Shown piece by piece: positions 49,792 to 58,382 of a stretch of 64,000 nucleotides of DNA. Below the pieces are notes generated by a model. It did no database searches. It was given only the letters and a program-made list of their open reading frames with translations, and was not told the origin of the DNA. The stretch spans positions 1 to 64,000 of the forward strand of contig NZ_JAAVGY010000040.1 of assembly GCF_014799995.1 (NCBI RefSeq), given 5' to 3'. Each line of letters opens with the position of its first letter. Within the stretch, counting starts at the first letter, position 1. This stretch comes from Helicobacter sp. (GTDB taxonomy: Bacteria > Campylobacterota > Campylobacteria > Campylobacterales > Helicobacteraceae). A program made the translations under genes and the position numbers.

Positions 49792-51213
49792 TTAGGATTC
49801 CTTGCCACTCTCTTGCAAAGAGGCTTTTGCAAGTTTCAACCAAGCCTCTAGGCTTTCAATTTGTGTAAGGGTTGCTTGTGTGGAAGTGCCACCATAGGAA
49901 TTTCGGCTATTCATAGACTTTTCCAAATCTAAACTTTGATGCGCACTTGGTGGAATGCTAGAATCCACACTGCATAATTCCTCTTGTGTCAATTCGCTCA
50001 AGTCTTTGCCTAAAGATTCTGCATAAGCGACTGCCTTGCCTGTGATATGGTGTGCCTCTCTGAAAGGAATCCCACAATTTTGCACCAAAAAGTCCGCAAG
50101 GTCTGTTGCGCTCAAATGCCCTCTCTTGCAAGCTTGTAGCATAGAATCTGTATGGATTGTCATCGTTTTGAGGGCATCATTAAGGATTCTTAGGCAAATC
50201 TCTAAAGTCTCAAAACTATCAAACACCCCCTCCTTGTCCTCTTGTGTGTCTTTATTGTAGGCGAGTGGCAAGCCTTTCATTACCACTAAGAGAGAGACGA
50301 GATTACCATAGACACGCCCGCTTTTACCGCGCAAAAGTTCGGGGACATCGGGATTCTTTTTCTGTGGCATAATGGAGCTTCCCGTAGAATACGCATCACT
50401 TAGAGTAATGAATCTAAATTCATAACTGCTCCAGAGCACGAGCTCCTCTGCGAGCCTTGAAATGTGCATTGCAATCATACTGCAATCATAGAGAAAATCT
50501 AGCGCGAAATCCCTATCACTCACGGAATCCGTTGCATTTAAAGTCGGGGAAAGGAATCCTAAAGACTTCGCACTAAAGAATCTATCTGTCTTATAAGGAG
50601 TACCTGCAAGCGCAGCTGCGCCTAAAGGACAAAAGTTATTGCGCTTAAAAGAGGATTCTAACCTCTCAAAATCCCGCATAAACATATTCACATAGGCGCA
50701 CATTAGGAAGCCAAAATTAACGGGCTGTGCGTGTTGTAAATGAGTCATACCCGGCAAAATGGTGCGTGTGTGGTGCGTTGCGATTCCTAGCAATGTCTCC
50801 ATTAACTCTAAGAGAAGTGTGCGAAGTGCGCGATTAGAATCTAGTACAAAAAGTCTAAAATCAAGCGCAACTTGGTCATTCCGACTACGTGCAGTGTGGA
50901 GCTTCTTGCCCACTTCGCCAATAATTTGTGTCAGACGTTTTTCTACCGCCATATGAATGTCCTCATCACTCAACACAAATGCAAACGCCCCTTGCTCTAT
51001 TTCTGCTTTGACTTGCTCTAATCCTTTGCAAATTTTTTCAGCTTCTTCTGTGGTTAAGATTCCGCAGGTTGCGAGCATTTTAGCATGGACTTGTGAGCCT
51101 AAAATATCTTGTTTATAGAGTTTTTTATCAAAGGGCAAGGAGGCGTTAAATTGGTCTAAAATTTCCGCTGCACTTGCACTAAACCTCCCTCCCCAAAGTT
51201 TTTTGTTTTCCAT
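49792..51213 (-). CDS. argH: Argininosuccinate lyase
   Basis: ArgH splits argininosuccinate into arginine and fumarate. The 473 residues show KLWGGRFSAS at the start, TARSRNDQVALDFRL and the catalytic loop GSSIMPQKKNPD. It is unusual relative to H. pylori, which lacks a full arginine pathway, so this organism probably makes arginine. It lies between hemJ (9 nt) and ubiE (0 nt). Confidence 0.96.
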   Translation of the reverse strand: MENKKLWGGRFSASAAEILDQFNASLPFDKKLYKQDILGSQVHAKMLATCGILTTEEAEKICKGLEQVKAEIEQGAFAFVLSDEDIHMAVEKRLTQIIGEVGKKLHTARSRNDQVALDFRLFVLDSNRALRTLLLELMETLLGIATHHTRTILPGMTHLQHAQPVNFGFLMCAYVNMFMRDFERLESSFKRNNFCPLGAAALAGTPYKTDRFFSAKSLGFLSPTLNATDSVSDRDFALDFLYDCSMIAMHISRLAEELVLWSSYEFRFITLSDAYSTGSSIMPQKKNPDVPELLRGKSGRVYGNLVSLLVVMKGLPLAYNKDTQEDKEGVFDSFETLEICLRILNDALKTMTIHTDSMLQACKRGHLSATDLADFLVQNCGIPFREAHHITGKAVAYAESLGKDLSELTQEELCSVDSSIPPSAHQSLDLEKSMNSRNSYGGTSTQATLTQIESLEAWLKLAKASLQESGKES

Positions 51214-51222
51214 TGTTTGCCT

Positions 51223-51651
51223 TTAGAAAGGTTTGAGAATTACCAAAATTGTAATTGCGATAATTGCGAGGGTTGGCACTTCATTATAGGCGCGGAAAAA
51301 TTTGCCACTTTTAAAGCAGCGATTTTCTCTAAAAGCAATCAAAAAACGATACAAGCTATAATGATAAACCACTAAGAACACGATAATAAGAATCTTAGCG
51401 TGTAGCCAACCTCCTGTAAGCCAAGAGGGTTCTAATGCGATGAGCCATATACCAGAAATGAGAGTGCAAAGAATCGCGGGATAGCCGATGAATTTGAAGA
51501 GTTTTTCTTCTTGAACCTTGACGACTTCTACAAACCCAGCATTATCCAAATGCTCCGCGTGATACACATACAAGCGCGGGAGATAAAATAGCATCGCCAT
51601 CCACGATACAAACGCCACAATATGAAAAATCTTCACATATAAGTAAGCCAT
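51223..51651 (-). CDS. hemJ: Protoporphyrinogen oxidase HemJ (UPF0093)
   Basis: The 142-residue membrane protein has four helices and begins YLYVKIFHIVAFVSWMAMLFYLPRLYVYHAEH. The conserved histidine near residue 10 and the YHAEH and HAKI segments match HemJ, which oxidises protoporphyrinogen IX in haem synthesis. It heads the hemJ-argH-ubiE run. Confidence 0.88.
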   Translation of the reverse strand: MAYLYVKIFHIVAFVSWMAMLFYLPRLYVYHAEHLDNAGFVEVVKVQEEKLFKFIGYPAILCTLISGIWLIALEPSWLTGGWLHAKILIIVFLVVYHYSLYRFLIAFRENRCFKSGKFFRAYNEVPTLAIIAITILVILKPF

Positions 51652-51792
51652 AGATTGCCCTTTTTTAAGTTATAAAAGTCAAAATTGTAGCAAAACAGAC
51701 TTAAAGTTGCGAGAAAAATTAATCATCTTTTTTGTATAATCCGCACAAAATTCTAAAATAAATAGTTTTCTATACTTAAATGAGGATTTGGC

Positions 51793-52464
51793 TTGCACGA
51801 GTTGTTTTTGAATCTTGATTTTGTTTTTATCAAAAATGCGATTCCGACTTTTATCAAGGCTTTGTGGCTCACATTGCACTTGTCGTTTTTTGGAATCGTG
51901 TTTTCTGTGATTTTGGGATTCTTGATTGCTTTGGTGCAATACTATAAACTGCGCTTTTTAACTACACTTACGCAAGGCTATATTGAGCTTTCACGCAATA
52001 CTCCTTTGCTCATTCAGCTTTTCTTTTTGTATTATGGATTGACGCAAGTAGGATTGAGGTTAGAGGGTTATACTTGCGCGCTTTTGGGGGTTGTATTCTT
52101 GGGTGGAAGTTATATGGCGGAATCTTTTCGTGCGGGGTTGGAATCTGTTGGCAAGATTCAACTAGAATCGGGGCGGAGTTTGGGGCTTAATGAGTTACAA
52201 CTCGTGCTTTTTGTCGTGTTGCCTCAAAGTCTAATGGTGAGCTTGCCTTACATTAGCGCAAATGCGATTTTCTTGCTCAAAGAAACTTCGGTAGTAAGCG
52301 CGATTGCGCTTGTAGATGTGTTGTATGTAACGAAGGATTTAATCGGTAGTTACTATAAAACCAATGAGACTTTATTGCTTCTCGTGCTTTGTTATTTGGT
52401 CGTGCTTTTGCCTTTGTCTGTGGCATTTTCGCTGCTAGAGCGACACTACAAGCGGTTTGTGTAG
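51793..52464 (+). CDS. Polar amino-acid ABC transporter permease (first)
   Basis: The 223-residue inner-membrane permease has the EAA-type cytoplasmic loop ESGRSLGLNELQLVLFVVLPQSLMVSLP and the IELSRNTPLLIQLFFLYYG motif of HisM/GlnP-like subunits. The start is TTG 51793 with gagga 6 nt upstream. The second permease (54289) and the ATPase (54957) are separated from it by a restriction-modification pair. No solute-binding protein is in the window. Confidence 0.88.
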   Translation: MHELFLNLDFVFIKNAIPTFIKALWLTLHLSFFGIVFSVILGFLIALVQYYKLRFLTTLTQGYIELSRNTPLLIQLFFLYYGLTQVGLRLEGYTCALLGVVFLGGSYMAESFRAGLESVGKIQLESGRSLGLNELQLVLFVVLPQSLMVSLPYISANAIFLLKETSVVSAIALVDVLYVTKDLIGSYYKTNETLLLLVLCYLVVLLPLSVAFSLLERHYKRFV

Positions 52465-52473
52465 GGGGAAGAT

Positions 52474-53655
52474 ATGAGAAGCAGGCAAAGACAATCTGCA
52501 AAAAGCAAAAATAGCATTATGCAATCTGGTCTCAAAAGAAATCTAGGGCAGTTTTTTAGTCCTAAGATTCTTGTGGAACAATGCACTTCTTTGATACAAA
52601 ACAAAAATGGGAGACTTTTAGAACCAAGTTGTGGGAATTTAGCTTTCAAAGAATGTTTGAAAGAAAATGCAGTTTTTATTGAGATTGATAAGAGTTTGAT
52701 AGAGGATAAAAGAGTTCTAAATATGGATTTTTTTGATTATTCTATGGAAGAGAAATTTGACACAATTATAGGTAACCCACCTTATGTGGATAATAAGTTT
52801 TTAAACATTACTCATCAAACAAATATCAATGTAGAGGCAAATTTATATCTTTATTTTATTGAAAAATGCTTTCATCATTTAAAAGAGCGTGGCGAGTTGA
52901 TTTTTATTGTCCCGCGAGATTTTATTAAGCTTACCTCTGCAAGATATACGAATCAGCTACTTTTAGATAATGGAACGATTACGCATTTTTTTGACTATGG
53001 TGATAAAAGACTCTTTCGTGAATCTTGTCCTAATGTCTGTATTTTTCGCTACGAAAAAGGTAATTTTTCTTACCAAACCCAAACTTTCAATGGCAAGAAG
53101 CATTTGTTAATTCAAGATGGTATTATTTCTTTTAGTCAAAGTCTCAAAGTAAAATCACTCGGAGAACTTTTTGATATAAAAGTAGGAGCAGTTAGTGGCA
53201 GAGATGAGGTTTTTATTAGTGAATGTGGAGAGGAGTTTGTCTGTTCGCAAACAGCAAAAACAGGCAAACTGAAAAAAATGATTTATGAGAGATATGATTT
53301 AGGGCTTGAAAAATATAAAGAAATTTTGCTAAATCGTGGCATTAAAAAGTTTAATGAGGAGAATTGGTGGGCTTGGGGGCGTTCGGTAAACTTTAGAGAA
53401 AATGAGCCTAGAATTTATGTGAATTGTAAAACAAGAAATAAAAAACCATTTTTCATTCATCAATGCAAAAAGTGGGACGGCTCTGTTTTGGCACTTTTCC
53501 CAAAGATTCCTTTAAATTTGGAGAGAGCAGCAGAGCAATTAAATACATTGAATTGGGAACAAATGGGATTTGTAACGGGTGGCAGATATATTTTTGCTCA
53601 AAAGTCCTTAAAAGAGGCAATGGTAGATGACGCAATATTTAGAAAACATCGTTGA
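52474..53655 (+). CDS. N6-adenine DNA methyltransferase (TaqI-like class)
   Basis: The 393-residue protein begins with a basic leader (MRSRQRQSAKSKNS), then GQFFSPKILVEQC, the SAM motif LLEPSCGNLAF (from residue 48) and catalytic NPPY (101-104), the gamma-class order of M.TaqI. The C-terminal half would be the target-recognition domain. It overlaps the next gene by 29 nt. The pair resembles a type II restriction-modification system. The recognition sequence is not predictable. It is placed between two ABC permease genes, which suggests insertion. Confidence 0.85.
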   Translation: MRSRQRQSAKSKNSIMQSGLKRNLGQFFSPKILVEQCTSLIQNKNGRLLEPSCGNLAFKECLKENAVFIEIDKSLIEDKRVLNMDFFDYSMEEKFDTIIGNPPYVDNKFLNITHQTNINVEANLYLYFIEKCFHHLKERGELIFIVPRDFIKLTSARYTNQLLLDNGTITHFFDYGDKRLFRESCPNVCIFRYEKGNFSYQTQTFNGKKHLLIQDGIISFSQSLKVKSLGELFDIKVGAVSGRDEVFISECGEEFVCSQTAKTGKLKKMIYERYDLGLEKYKEILLNRGIKKFNEENWWAWGRSVNFRENEPRIYVNCKTRNKKPFFIHQCKKWDGSVLALFPKIPLNLERAAEQLNTLNWEQMGFVTGGRYIFAQKSLKEAMVDDAIFRKHR

Positions 53656-54253
53656 TTTTTTGAAAAATCACCCGCTTGTATTGAGTAACGAAAATGATGA
53701 TGGCAGATTGGATTCTGCTACAAATGAAGAAATGATTTTAAAAAAATTGCTTGAAAAATTCAAAGAAATCAAAACTCCAAGCATTAGAGAATGGTATGAT
53801 TTTAGAATCTGTGATAAAGAAGAGATTTTTGTCAATATTAAAATTTCAGATTTAAACAATGGCGCGGCGGATAACTGCTCATCAAAATTAGGTATGGGTT
53901 ATGCTTTAAGCGGAGTTAGAAATATGCCTTTAGTGTGGGATAAATTTCATAGTATGCTAGTAGATGAATTAAAAATAGGCTATGATTATTACTTTTTGGT
54001 AATTAATAAAAACGACACGCAAGATTGCTTTTATACATCACTTAAAAGAATCCAAACGCTCGTGCCAAATGGTAATAATTTGCCTTTTCAATGCGATTGG
54101 TCTAAAAATAGAGAATTTTCAAATAGAACCGAAATAGAAGCTATGCGGTATATTTTGGATATTTATATAAAAAGTTGGGATAAAAAGGTTAAGAGATACC
54201 CTTTTACGCTAAAAGAAATGCTGGTGAATCATAGAATTTTGGAGACTGAATAA
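53627..54253 (+). CDS. Probable type II restriction endonuclease partner
   Basis: The 208-residue protein directly follows and overlaps the methyltransferase gene. An acidic-basic core (EWYDFRI...IFVNIKIS, about residues 49-69) could be a PD-(D/E)xK-type site. SSKLGMGYALSG lies near residue 85. I do not recognise the exact family. The call rests mainly on position, size and the overlap. Lower GC than the flanking ABC genes is apparent by eye. Confidence 0.6.
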   Translation: MTQYLENIVDFLKNHPLVLSNENDDGRLDSATNEEMILKKLLEKFKEIKTPSIREWYDFRICDKEEIFVNIKISDLNNGAADNCSSKLGMGYALSGVRNMPLVWDKFHSMLVDELKIGYDYYFLVINKNDTQDCFYTSLKRIQTLVPNGNNLPFQCDWSKNREFSNRTEIEAMRYILDIYIKSWDKKVKRYPFTLKEMLVNHRILETE

Positions 54254-54288
54254 ATAAAATATATAGGTATTTTGAATTAGGATAAATA

Positions 54289-54942
54289 ATGGAATTACTC
54301 TTTTTGCCTCAAAATCTTTTAAGAATCGCACAAGGAGTGCTAACAACACTCCAGATTGCATTCATTGCGATTCTGTTTTCTTGCCTATTTGGCTTCATTT
54401 TGGGTTATGTGATGACTTTACGCTCTCGGATTTTGCGTAGCATTTGCAGGCTTTATTTGGAATCCATTCGCATTATTCCGATTCTCGCGTGGTTGTTTAT
54501 CGTCTATTTTGGCTTTTCAAGTCTCATAAATCTAAGCGGGGTGAGTGCGTGTATCTTGGTTTTTAGCCTTTGGGGAATCGCAGAGATGGGGGATTTGGTG
54601 CGGGGGGCGATTTCAAGCCTACCTCCACATCAAGCGCAGAGTGCTAGGGCTTTGGGTTTGAGCGAGTTTGCGGTACAATATTATATTGTGTTTCCGCAGA
54701 GCTTCAAACGTCTTTTGCCTAGTCTCGTGAATCTCTTTACAAGAATGATAAAAACAACCTCTCTTGCGGCACTCATCGGAGTGAGTGATATGCTAAAAGT
54801 CGGGCAGCAAATCATTGAAGTGAATCTCATTGCTTATCCGACAGCAAGTTTTTGGGTCTATGGGGGAATCTTTATGATATACTTTGCCTTATGCTATCCT
54901 CTCTCGCTTTGGAGTAGAAATTTAGAAAAGAAATTAACTTAA
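54289..54942 (+). CDS. Polar amino-acid ABC transporter permease (second)
   Basis: The 217-residue permease has about five helices, ESIRIIPILAWLFIVYFGF and the EAA loop QSARALGLSEFAVQYYIVFPQSFKRLLP. It pairs with the first permease (51793-52464), from which it is separated by 1.8 kb of restriction-modification genes, and lies 14 nt before the ATPase gene. Confidence 0.9.
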   Translation: MELLFLPQNLLRIAQGVLTTLQIAFIAILFSCLFGFILGYVMTLRSRILRSICRLYLESIRIIPILAWLFIVYFGFSSLINLSGVSACILVFSLWGIAEMGDLVRGAISSLPPHQAQSARALGLSEFAVQYYIVFPQSFKRLLPSLVNLFTRMIKTTSLAALIGVSDMLKVGQQIIEVNLIAYPTASFWVYGGIFMIYFALCYPLSLWSRNLEKKLT

Positions 54943-54956
54943 ATTTAAGGAAATCA

Positions 54957-55706
54957 ATGAGCCATCAACCGATTCTTTTAAGGTTAGAAAATATCACTAA
55001 AAAATATGGAGAAAATCTCGTCTTGGATTCTGTGAGTTTGAATGTTACAAAGGGCGAAGTTTGTGCGATTTTGGGACCTAGTGGTTGCGGCAAAAGCACA
55101 TTTTTGCGGTGTATTAATGGCTTGGAATCCATTCAAGGCGGCAAGATTTTTTTTAAAGACACACAAATTGGCGGAGAGAATATAAAGGTGCAATGGACAA
55201 AGATTCGGCAAAAAATTGGTATGGTGTTTCAAAACTACGAGCTTTTTCCACATTTAAGCGTGTTAGAAAACATTATTTTAGCACCGATGAAAGTAGAGAA
55301 TCGCAAGAGAGAAGAGACGATTTCCCAAGCTCTTGGGCTACTCAAACGCGTAGGCTTGGAGCAAAAAAAGAATGTCTATCCCAAAGAATTAAGTGGAGGA
55401 CAGAAACAACGCGTTGCGATTGTCCGTGCTCTTTGTATGAATCCAGAGATTATGCTTTTTGATGAGGTAACCGCTTCGCTAGATCCAGAAATGGTGAAAG
55501 AGGTGCTAGATGTGATTAAGGAGCTAGCAGGTGATGGAATGACAATGCTACTCGTAACCCACGAGATGAAATTTGCCCAAAATGTTGCAGATAGAATCGT
55601 GTTTTTTGACCATGGTAGAATCGCTGAAATTGCAAGTCCGCAAGAGTTTTTTAAGAATCCAAGCAGTGAGAGAGCCAAGAAGTTTTTGAGTGTTTTTGAG
55701 TTTTAG
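54957..55706 (+). CDS. Polar amino-acid ABC transporter ATP-binding protein
   Basis: The 249-residue ATPase has Walker A GPSGCGKST, Q-loop VFQNYELFPHLSV, signature LSGGQKQRVAIVRAL, Walker B IMLFDEVTASLDPE and the H-loop LVTHEM. It is of the GlnQ/HisP type. A convergent hypothetical gene follows 15 nt later. Confidence 0.95.
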   Translation: MSHQPILLRLENITKKYGENLVLDSVSLNVTKGEVCAILGPSGCGKSTFLRCINGLESIQGGKIFFKDTQIGGENIKVQWTKIRQKIGMVFQNYELFPHLSVLENIILAPMKVENRKREETISQALGLLKRVGLEQKKNVYPKELSGGQKQRVAIVRALCMNPEIMLFDEVTASLDPEMVKEVLDVIKELAGDGMTMLLVTHEMKFAQNVADRIVFFDHGRIAEIASPQEFFKNPSSERAKKFLSVFEF

Positions 55707-55721
55707 AGAGGAATCATATCT

Positions 55722-56576
55722 TTATGGCTTGACATAATCCTTAATAAACTTATCAATTTTCTCTCCCGTTTTAATCCCTAAAAGCCTTAGAGCAAAGAAT
55801 CTCCCTACCAAAAAGCAAGGCAGGAGAACAAAAGCACAAGCCACTAGCCCAGAATAATCGCCTTTTGAAAAAAATGCAAGCAAGCTGATGAGAAAAGCAG
55901 CAATAAGCACGATACTACAAATTGTTAAGAATCTAAGATATAGAGGGTTGTCTTTAATGTAGGAGAGGTGATAGTCTTTGCTTAAATTTTTCAATGCCTC
56001 TACTTTATAAAATCCTGTTTTGTCTTTAAAAGCTGCTATAATCACTTCATCTCCACTTTCAAGATTAATCTCATTGTGAATATTATTTGGGTTTGTCGGT
56101 TCTGTTAAAGGGAGAAATGGGGAGAGTGCGTTAAAGACATAAAAATCAAAAGTAAAAGTTTTATCACCCATTTTAAATTTATTCCGTCTTTGAATAAGGT
56201 CAGCCATCCTCTGTATATTATTATTTATCCCACCGACCGTATGCGTTATTTGCGACTCGCTGGACTCTTCAATAATGCCACGAAAAATAGTAAATTTTGA
56301 CTTTATATCTGTCTTAACTTCCTCGCAAAAGCTCTTTTTATCGGGTTCTTTTGTATTGACTTGTATATCACTAGAATCTGTTTTTTTAGATTCAAGGATA
56401 AAGAGTGAGATTGCCTCACCATTCTCACCTTGTTCAAAATCTACTTCCAATCCATCTAGGCTATACTCATTTGCGTTTGCAAACTTGGATAAGTTTTGAA
56501 TCTCATTTAATTTAAAATTATATCGTTTGCCATCTTCTGCCCTCAAGATTCCTTCTGCTAAGATTATACCTTTCAT
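55722..56576 (-). CDS. Hypothetical protein with two C-terminal membrane helices
   Basis: The 284-residue protein has an N-terminal region beginning KGIILAEGILRAEDGKRYNF, which resembles small beta-barrel (cold-shock-like) proteins, an acidic central part and two hydrophobic segments near residues 220-265 (ICSIVLIAAFLISLLAFF and VACAFVLLPCFLVG). ATG 56576 has aagg 6 nt upstream. An in-frame TTG lies one codon earlier. I do not recognise the full protein. It is a stand-alone gene. Confidence 0.6.
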   Translation of the reverse strand: MKGIILAEGILRAEDGKRYNFKLNEIQNLSKFANANEYSLDGLEVDFEQGENGEAISLFILESKKTDSSDIQVNTKEPDKKSFCEEVKTDIKSKFTIFRGIIEESSESQITHTVGGINNNIQRMADLIQRRNKFKMGDKTFTFDFYVFNALSPFLPLTEPTNPNNIHNEINLESGDEVIIAAFKDKTGFYKVEALKNLSKDYHLSYIKDNPLYLRFLTICSIVLIAAFLISLLAFFSKGDYSGLVACAFVLLPCFLVGRFFALRLLGIKTGEKIDKFIKDYVKP

Positions 56577-56650
56577 CAAATACCTTATTTAAGAAATTAA
56601 ATGCGCCATTTTAGCATATTGTACAATGGACAATCCCTCAAAAAACCTGC

Positions 56651-56656
56651 TATAAT
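56651..56656 (+). promoter_or_regulatory. Candidate -10 box for the small lipoprotein gene
   Basis: A perfect TATAAT lies 25 nt upstream of the lipoprotein ATG in an otherwise short divergent gap. No convincing -35 is seen. Confidence 0.5.
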
Positions 56657-56681
56657 TGCGAAACTTTATTAAGGAGAGTAA

Positions 56682-56792
56682 ATGAAAAAGTTTTTAGTTT
56701 TGTTGGGAATTTTAGGCTTAATGTTTGCATTGAATGCGTGCAAAGGAAATGACTATCAGCACCCTTCCCACCGCAGTGGTCAGACAAAATAA
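56682..56792 (+). CDS. Small lipoprotein
   Basis: The 36-residue precursor starts MKKFLVLLGILGLMFALNAC, a signal peptide with a lipobox-like LNAC, leaving a mature peptide of about 17 residues rich in His, Ser and Gln (CKGNDYQHPSHRSGQTK). aaggag precedes ATG 56682 by 5-6 nt and a TATAAT is upstream. Its function is unknown. Very small lipoproteins of this kind are sometimes toxins or envelope stress sensors, but no such role is claimed. Confidence 0.7.
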   Translation: MKKFLVLLGILGLMFALNACKGNDYQHPSHRSGQTK

Positions 56793-56810
56793 CTCCGAGT
56801 CAAGACTTTG

Positions 56811-56832
56811 GGATTCTACTACTAGAATCCTT
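56811..56832 (+). terminator. Stem-loop after the small lipoprotein gene
   Basis: ggattcta (56811-56818) pairs perfectly with tagaatcc (56823-56830) over a 4-nt loop, 18 nt after the lipoprotein stop. It is followed by only two T, so it may be a weak terminator or transcript-end hairpin. Confidence 0.45.
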
Positions 56833-56896
56833 AAGTTCGCAAACAAATTTTCTCAATCAATCCAAAATGAAATGACAAATTGATATAAAGTAATTG

Positions 56897-56913
56897 TGGA
56901 ATAAAATTTGCTT
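56897..56913 (+). promoter_or_regulatory. Candidate sigma-54 promoter for flgI operon
   Basis: TGGAATAAAATTTGCTT keeps GG (56898-56899) and GC (56910-56911) exactly 10 nt apart and has the TTTGCTT of the -12 element. It lies about 40 nt before flgI. flgI is known to be sigma-54 dependent in Campylobacter jejuni. Conservation here is inferred from the match. Confidence 0.65.
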
Positions 56914-56953
56914 CATCTGTTAATAGTTTAAGCGAGAAAAGGATATTCAAGCA

Positions 56954-58039
56954 ATGAAACGACTTCATAAGATTCCAATGATTTTAGGCGCATTAATGCT
57001 CTTTGTCATTCCCTCTTTGGGTGCAAAAGTGGGTGATTTGGTTAATGTTGTAGGGGTGCGGGATAACCAACTCATTGGCTATGGCTTGGTTGTAGGTCTT
57101 AATGGAACAGGGGACAAAACAACTGCGACTTTTACAATGCAATCTATTTCAAATATGTTAGAAAGCGTCAATGTTAAGGTTGATCCTAATGATATTAGCT
57201 CAAAAAACGCCGCCGCGGTAATGGTAACGGCGAAACTGCCGGCTTTTGCAAGACAAGGCGATAAGATTGATATTGTCGTTTCTAGTATTGGAGATGCGAA
57301 ATCCTTAGAGGGAGGCACTCTTTTGCTTACGCCTCTTAGTGGTTTAGATGGTAGAATCTATGCGGTGGCGCAAGGTGCGGTTGGAATCGGGGGTAAAAGT
57401 GAGAGAGGCGGGAGCGCAAACCATCCTCTTGCAGGAGTATTGCCCAATGGTGCTACGGTGGAGAGAGAAGTAAGCTATGACCTTTATAATAAAACACACG
57501 CAACCTTAAGCCTAAAAGAATCTCATTTCCAGAATGCAGTGCGCATTCAAACGCGGATTAATGCGACTTTCCCCAATCCACAAAATACAGAGGAATCCCA
57601 ACAATCTCCTATTGCAACCGCAGTAGATCCTCGCACAATCAAATTACAACGTCCGCAAGAAATGAGTATGGTAGAGTTTTTGGCTCGTGTGCAAGAGATT
57701 GAGGTAGATACAATCAAAGAAGACAGAATCATTATTAATGAACGAACAGGAACGATTATTGCTGGTATGAGCGTAGAGGTTTCTCCTGTGGTGGTAACAC
57801 ATAATAACATTACAATCAAAGTAAGTAATGAACCAAACAATGACCCAGAGGCTGTTGATATGGGTAATGGTGCGACCTTTAGTGCGCAAGGTGCAATGGT
57901 AACAAGCGAAAACAACCCAACGATTTCAAGCGTAACGCGCGCATTGCAACGTATGGGAGCGACACCTAAAGATGTGATTGCGATTTTAGAAACAATGAAA
58001 AAAGCGGGCGCATTCAATGCGGACTTAGAGATTATATAA
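56954..58039 (+). CDS. flgI: Flagellar P-ring protein
   Basis: FlgI forms the periplasmic P-ring around the flagellar rod. The 361 residues begin with a signal peptide cut after SLGA, followed by KVGDLVNVVGVRDNQLIGYG and GLVVGLNGTGDKT, and contain the MSVEVSPVVVTHNNITIKV region. Length is typical (about 348-365). aaagga precedes ATG 56954. It is followed 10 nt later by the rod-binding gene. Confidence 0.96.
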   Translation: MKRLHKIPMILGALMLFVIPSLGAKVGDLVNVVGVRDNQLIGYGLVVGLNGTGDKTTATFTMQSISNMLESVNVKVDPNDISSKNAAAVMVTAKLPAFARQGDKIDIVVSSIGDAKSLEGGTLLLTPLSGLDGRIYAVAQGAVGIGGKSERGGSANHPLAGVLPNGATVEREVSYDLYNKTHATLSLKESHFQNAVRIQTRINATFPNPQNTEESQQSPIATAVDPRTIKLQRPQEMSMVEFLARVQEIEVDTIKEDRIIINERTGTIIAGMSVEVSPVVVTHNNITIKVSNEPNNDPEAVDMGNGATFSAQGAMVTSENNPTISSVTRALQRMGATPKDVIAILETMKKAGAFNADLEII

Positions 58040-58049
58040 GGAGTTTCAA

Positions 58050-58382
58050 ATGAATCTTGATTTTAATGGAATCGGTGGGGGATATTCTAAGGAGTTATTA
58101 GACGCGGCGAAATCAACGCCAAACATTATCAAAACTGACGATGATTCAAGACTTAGAGAACAAACCGATGCCTTTGAGGCGTTGATTATCAAAAATATGC
58201 TTGATACAGCTTTAAAAATGGACGAATCTCTTTTCCCTAAAGCTCCCGGACACGATATTTATGAGTCTATGTATCGTGATACTTTGGCAGATAGTTTAAG
58301 CGGAAGCTTTGGCTTTAGCGATTTACTTTATGATTATCTCAAAGATTTACAGGGCAAACAAGGCTTTAAGGGCGAAATGTGA
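58050..58382 (+). CDS. flgJ: Rod-binding (FlgJ N-terminal-like) flagellar protein
   Basis: The 110 residues match the rod-binding half of FlgJ (REQTDAFEALIIKNMLDTALKM and FPKAPGHDIYESMYRDTLADS). The muramidase half of enterobacterial FlgJ is absent, as in other Campylobacterota, where a separate enzyme opens the wall. It overlaps flgS by 4 nt and starts 10 nt after flgI. Confidence 0.85.
   Translation: MNLDFNGIGGGYSKELLDAAKSTPNIIKTDDDSRLREQTDAFEALIIKNMLDTALKMDESLFPKAPGHDIYESMYRDTLADSLSGSFGFSDLLYDYLKDLQGKQGFKGEM

Noticed and set aside
54599..54608. Six-G run in the second permease gene and similar G5-G6 runs elsewhere (for example 37285, 48067)
   Set aside because: They are shorter than the roughly eight-base length at which slippage becomes frequent, so they are not treated as switches.
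57547..58017. 156-residue minus-strand open frame inside flgI
   Set aside because: It is antisense to flgI, low in charged motifs and not supported by any signal.
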